In this document: positions 4,995 to 7,700 of the stretch, in pieces
Numbering within the stretch: position 1 is the stretch's first letter
Layout of the letters: every line of letters starts with the position of its first letter
NCBI GenBank assembly: GCA_024274855.1
Contig: JAJSAJ010000511.1
Coordinates: 1-7,700 of the forward strand
Direction: 5' to 3'
DNA from: Planctomycetota bacterium
Lineage (GTDB): Bacteria; Planctomycetota; Planctomycetia; Pirellulales; Pirellulaceae
DNA length: 7,700 nt
Position numbers and translations under genes: made by a program
Notes under the pieces: generated by a model
Database searches by the model: none
Told to the model about the DNA's origin: nothing
Seen by the model: the letters and a program-made list of their open reading frames with translations, nothing else

Positions 4995-6497
4995 ATGATC
5001 ACGCTTCAAGCGATTGTGCTTGCCGCCGCGCTTTCCGGGCCCGGCGACACTGTCTTGCTCGATTTTTCGGCCCAGTGGTGTGGTCCGTGCCGGATGATGG
5101 AACCGACTATCGGGCGCCTGCGTGACGCGGGATACCCGGTTCGCCAAGTCGATGTTGATCGCCAGCCCGAACTTGCCCGCCAGTTCTCGGTTCGTCCAAT
5201 TCCTTGTTTTGTGTTGTTGGTCGACGGCAAGGAAGTGCAACGTATTGTTGGTCCAGCCAGCTTTGATCGTATGGCACAGATGTTCCAACAGGCGGGAGTT
5301 TCCCCTCGACAACCGACCGGCATGGCCGTTCGAGGGCAATCGCCTGACGCGATTCCAACGCTCGGTTCAATGACGGCTCCGTCCATGGAGAGTTTTGCGT
5401 CATCGCGTGGGCCGGCGGCTACCGTTCCCGCGACGGTACCATTTGCGAACCCCGTAACTTCGCCGGCAATTCCCTCCAGCCAACCTGCTCCCGGCGTGCC
5501 AGACTATTCGCCCAATCTGGCAACCGTTCAACAGCAAGCGATGCAGGCAACTGTTCGATTGAAGGTCGTCGATCCGACAGGCCAGTCTTATGGAACTGGA
5601 ACGATTATTGACACGCATGGAGATGAAGCACTGATCGTTACGTGTGGCCACATATTTCGCGAGTCGAAAGGCCGGGGGCAAATCCTAGTCGATTTGTTTT
5701 TGCCCGGTGTGCAAGGGCCTGTTGTTGGCCAGCTGGTTGCCTACGAGGCAGACGAACGAGACATCGGTTTGGTCAGTATTCGTCCCGGCGTCGCTGTCAC
5801 ACCAATCCGCGTGGCATCGACCAATTTTCGACCACAAGTGGGTGATACGGTTTTTTCGATCGGGTGCGATCATGGCGATCAGCCGACAGAGCGGACGAGC
5901 CGGATATCCGCTGTCGACCGCTACACGGGGCCTCCGAACCTCGAGGTTTATGGGCATCCGGCTGAAGGCCGTAGTGGCGGCGGGCTTTTCACGGCAGATG
6001 GTCAGCTGATTGGAATTTGCAACGCGGCTGATTGGCAGGACGATCGTGGAATCTACGCTTCGCTTCCCACCATCCACACAAAACTGAAACAAATTGGTCT
6101 TGAACGCGTCTACCGTCGTCAGGAAGCAGCTGTCGCATCGACATCCAGTCCTTCGCCACCAGCCGCCGTTGGAATCAATGGCAGCCAGCACTTGGAGCCA
6201 CTACCGATGATGCCGGTGGCATCATCGGCGCGCGGCTCAGCCCCAGCAACGATGGCTGGAAGCGATATGGAAGTCATCTGCGTTATTCGATCGCGATCGA
6301 ATCCGGCTAGTCAGAGTCAGGTCGTTATTTTGGATCATCCCCCCCAAGAAGTGCTCCAGCAACTTGCCCGCCAGGCGAACCAACCGTCCGGTCGCGGGGA
6401 TCGCGTGGCCGATCTTGCTCGGCTGCCTGCCATCGGCGCTCCGTCAGCACCCGCCGGGCAGGTGAATCCCCCGATTCTGCGCGCTCAAAACCGTTAA
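4995..6497 (+). CDS. Thioredoxin-domain/trypsin-like serine protease fusion protein
   Basis: This 500-residue protein has two catalytic-looking domains. Residues 16-101 are thioredoxin-like: VLLDFSAQWCGPC with the redox pair C29/C32, and the cis-proline loop as RPIPC (P70). A Pro/Ser/Ala-rich linker (about 103-172) leads to a trypsin/HtrA-type protease domain (about 176-373). Its full triad is H219 in TCGHIF, D256 in ERDIGLV, and S327 in GRSGGGLF. The C-terminus has another low-complexity linker, a short unassigned block (about 424-460, DMEVICVIRSRS onward), and a Pro/Ala tail. No PDZ domain is visible. The first 15 residues are hydrophobic and could be a short export signal or the shortened first helix of the thioredoxin fold, so location is uncertain. 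The ATG start is fixed by AAGGAGGG. A role in envelope protein redox or quality control is inference. The next gene follows after 70 nt. Confidence 0.9.
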   Translation: MITLQAIVLAAALSGPGDTVLLDFSAQWCGPCRMMEPTIGRLRDAGYPVRQVDVDRQPELARQFSVRPIPCFVLLVDGKEVQRIVGPASFDRMAQMFQQAGVSPRQPTGMAVRGQSPDAIPTLGSMTAPSMESFASSRGPAATVPATVPFANPVTSPAIPSSQPAPGVPDYSPNLATVQQQAMQATVRLKVVDPTGQSYGTGTIIDTHGDEALIVTCGHIFRESKGRGQILVDLFLPGVQGPVVGQLVAYEADERDIGLVSIRPGVAVTPIRVASTNFRPQVGDTVFSIGCDHGDQPTERTSRISAVDRYTGPPNLEVYGHPAEGRSGGGLFTADGQLIGICNAADWQDDRGIYASLPTIHTKLKQIGLERVYRRQEAAVASTSSPSPPAAVGINGSQHLEPLPMMPVASSARGSAPATMAGSDMEVICVIRSRSNPASQSQVVILDHPPQEVLQQLARQANQPSGRGDRVADLARLPAIGAPSAPAGQVNPPILRAQNR

Positions 6498-6513
6498 GGT
6501 GATCATCGATACG

Positions 6514-6557
6514 CGTGACGTATAGTTGAACGATGTATGTGTTCACTTCACGTCACG
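6514..6557 (+). promoter_or_regulatory. Two-tier inverted repeat ahead of the GGDEF-like gene
   Basis: CGTGACGT (6514-6521) and ACGTCACG (6550-6557) form a perfect 8-bp inverted repeat. Nested within it, TGAAC (6527-6531) pairs with GTTCA (6541-6545). The right outer arm ends at the first base of the GAGG ribosome binding site (6557-6560) of the next gene. An mRNA hairpin here could limit translation, or the dyad could bind a regulator. Confidence 0.4.
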
Positions 6558-6567
6558 AGGCGAATTG

Positions 6568-7458
6568 ATGTACAGTCTGCTAATCGCAATGATCGTCATT
6601 GCTGGCATTGCCGTTGTGAACCTGTTTCTGGGTTTCTCCGCCGCGATGCTATTCGGCCGTGGACCGAAATCCTTGCGCGAGATTGGTCGGCGGATTGAGT
6701 TCCGAACGTTTTCGCCGCATCTCTTGCTCGCATTTCCAGGGAAGCGGCGGAGCAAGTCGACGCAGGTTGGCGAACTCTCGGTGTCGAACGTTCCGAATCC
6801 GAGCGACCCAAACACGGACTCGTCAAACTCGTTGCAAACAGATCCTCCCGCCGACTCCGTACCAACTCGGAAGCCAATCAACGAAACGGCCACTGGCGAT
6901 CGGACACTGGAAACTAGCGATTTCGAGAGTCAACCTCCTGAAGCGATTTTGTCCGAGCAACTTCGGCAATGGCAAGCCGAAGAAGACCGCACGCCTGCTC
7001 CGAGTGCCACGATCCTGTCGGTTCTTTACCCGAACGAGGAATCGGGCGACGAAGTAGACGGCCAACTGATACGGGCGATCCGCGAAGTCATCACCGGCAT
7101 CCTGCGTCGCGACCGCAAAGTGCTGATGTTCGCGAACCAAGAGTTCATTTGGTTCAGTAATGATACGTCCGCGGAAGATGCGATTGCACCGACGGAACGG
7201 ATTCGGCAGAGAGTGACTCATACCCGATTCGATTGTGCGGACCAGACCATCGAGGTCTCGGTCGCAACCGGCATTGTCACTATAAGGCCGGATGACTCGC
7301 CGACCACCATCGTCGAACGGTTGCGAACCGTTGTCGCTGCCGCGCAGCAGCACGGTTACAGCACCACGGTTGTCGATTCAGGCCGCGGTCCAGCGCCGAC
7401 CGAGCCATTGGAACTCGGGATCGAACAAGAGACCCTAAGCCTGTCTGGGTCTGTCTGA
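6568..7458 (+). CDS. Membrane-anchored protein with degenerate GGDEF-like domain
   Basis: This 296-residue protein begins with one membrane helix (about 4-29). A basic juxtamembrane stretch (31-62) and a long polar, probably disordered linker (63-145) follow. Residues 146-268 have the layout of a diguanylate cyclase fold: LIRAIREVITGILRRDRKV, then MFANQEFIWF where R-Y-GGDEF is expected, then APTERIRQRV, VSVATGIVTI, and a final helix before GYSTTVV. The signature is ANQEF (189-193), the substrate-binding FKxxND segment is missing, and no RxxD inhibitory site is present. It should therefore be unable to make cyclic di-GMP and may be a scaffold or sensor. The ATG at 6568 with GAGG 7 nt upstream is preferred over a TTG at 6526, which lies in the hairpin region. 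It probably shares a transcript with the preceding fusion-protein gene. Confidence 0.82.
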   Translation: MYSLLIAMIVIAGIAVVNLFLGFSAAMLFGRGPKSLREIGRRIEFRTFSPHLLLAFPGKRRSKSTQVGELSVSNVPNPSDPNTDSSNSLQTDPPADSVPTRKPINETATGDRTLETSDFESQPPEAILSEQLRQWQAEEDRTPAPSATILSVLYPNEESGDEVDGQLIRAIREVITGILRRDRKVLMFANQEFIWFSNDTSAEDAIAPTERIRQRVTHTRFDCADQTIEVSVATGIVTIRPDDSPTTIVERLRTVVAAAQQHGYSTTVVDSGRGPAPTEPLELGIEQETLSLSGSV

Positions 7459-7511
7459 GGTTTCGACGTACAAAGCGGACGGTAACTGTTTGGCCGTCTG
7501 GCAGCCACTGA

Positions 7512-7531
7512 GGTTCAGGACTTCTTGAACC
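7512..7531. other. Small hairpin after the GGDEF-like gene
   Basis: GGTTCA (7512-7517) and TGAACC (7526-7531) are perfect inverted arms, extendable by a G-U and a G-C pair to an 8-bp stem with a 4-nt loop. It lies about 55 nt past the stop codon. No T-run follows, so its role in termination is doubtful. Confidence 0.3.
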
Positions 7532-7597
7532 ATAAACAACTTCTGAATCGAGCACGACCAGAACAGGAGATTGAAACACTCATCTTCACGAATCCCC

Positions 7598-7700
7598 TTA
7601 GGTTCACTGTGTGACTGCTCCGCCCGCTGAAGCAGGCGGCTTCTTTTCGGAACGCGGTGTGGGGTGGTGGTTCGCAGTTAGGTTCACTGTGTGACTGCTC
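7598..7700. repeat. 23-bp direct repeat with 80-bp period at the window edge
   Basis: The segment from TTAGG to TGCTC at 7598-7620 recurs exactly at 7678-7700. The left flanks differ, so identity begins at the first T. The right copy is cut off by the window, so the true unit may be longer and include the terminator hairpin lying between the copies. It could be a tandem array of non-coding units or a simple duplication. Confidence 0.7.
7620..7647 (+). terminator. Intrinsic terminator candidate after the GGDEF-like gene
   Basis: CCGCC (7620-7624) pairs with GGCGG (7635-7639), with one C/A mismatch, two further G-C pairs and a TGAA loop. CTTCTTTT follows. It lies about 160 nt downstream of the last stop codon and could end the rightward transcript. 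The stem begins at the last base of the first direct-repeat copy. Confidence 0.5.

Noticed and set aside
7598..7700. CRISPR array
   Set aside because: Only two repeat copies are visible, and the 57-nt interval is a terminator hairpin rather than a spacer of usual size. No cas gene is nearby.

Overview
The window looks like a chromosomal segment of a planctomycete, probably Pirellulales. The GC content is moderate. A MetG of the long bacterial type sits beside small proteins with a planctomycete flavour: a KOW/SH3-like protein carrying SVADILAAAR repeats, a thioredoxin-trypsin fusion, and a membrane-anchored degenerate GGDEF protein. Two copies of a non-coding repeat are also present, and my recollection is that such elements are abundant in this group. 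The assignment rests on protein style and was not checked by a search.

Layout. Bases 1-159 hold a hairpin and one copy of a dispersed repeat. Reading leftward on the minus strand are metG (methionyl-tRNA synthetase, best start 4158), a small protein of unknown function 24 nt after it (1456-2085), and after a 168-nt gap a repeat-rich protein with an N-terminal compact domain (160-1287). A divergent, non-coding stretch of about 840 nt (4159-4994) holds a dyad near metG, a textbook intrinsic-terminator hairpin, the second copy of the dispersed repeat, a very good sigma-54 promoter match, and an alternative-hairpin element just ahead of the next gene. Reading rightward are a thioredoxin/serine-protease fusion (4995-6497) and a one-pass membrane protein with a catalytically dead GGDEF-like domain (6568-7458). 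These two are separated by 70 nt that contain a two-tier inverted repeat abutting the second gene's ribosome binding site. The right end holds a terminator hairpin and a 23-bp direct repeat with an 80-bp period, cut by the window edge.

How the genes fit together. The metG cluster is housekeeping translation plus two proteins without assigned function. The rightward pair may form an envelope-associated unit: a secreted or membrane-proximal redox/protease protein and a membrane-anchored scaffold. That link is inference from co-orientation only. The most unusual items are the protein with nine SVADILAAAR-like motifs (with a recent 117-bp in-frame tandem duplication), the thioredoxin-protease fusion with intact active sites in both halves, and the structured leader and repeat elements between genes. 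I see no mobile-element gene, CRISPR array, tRNA or rRNA.
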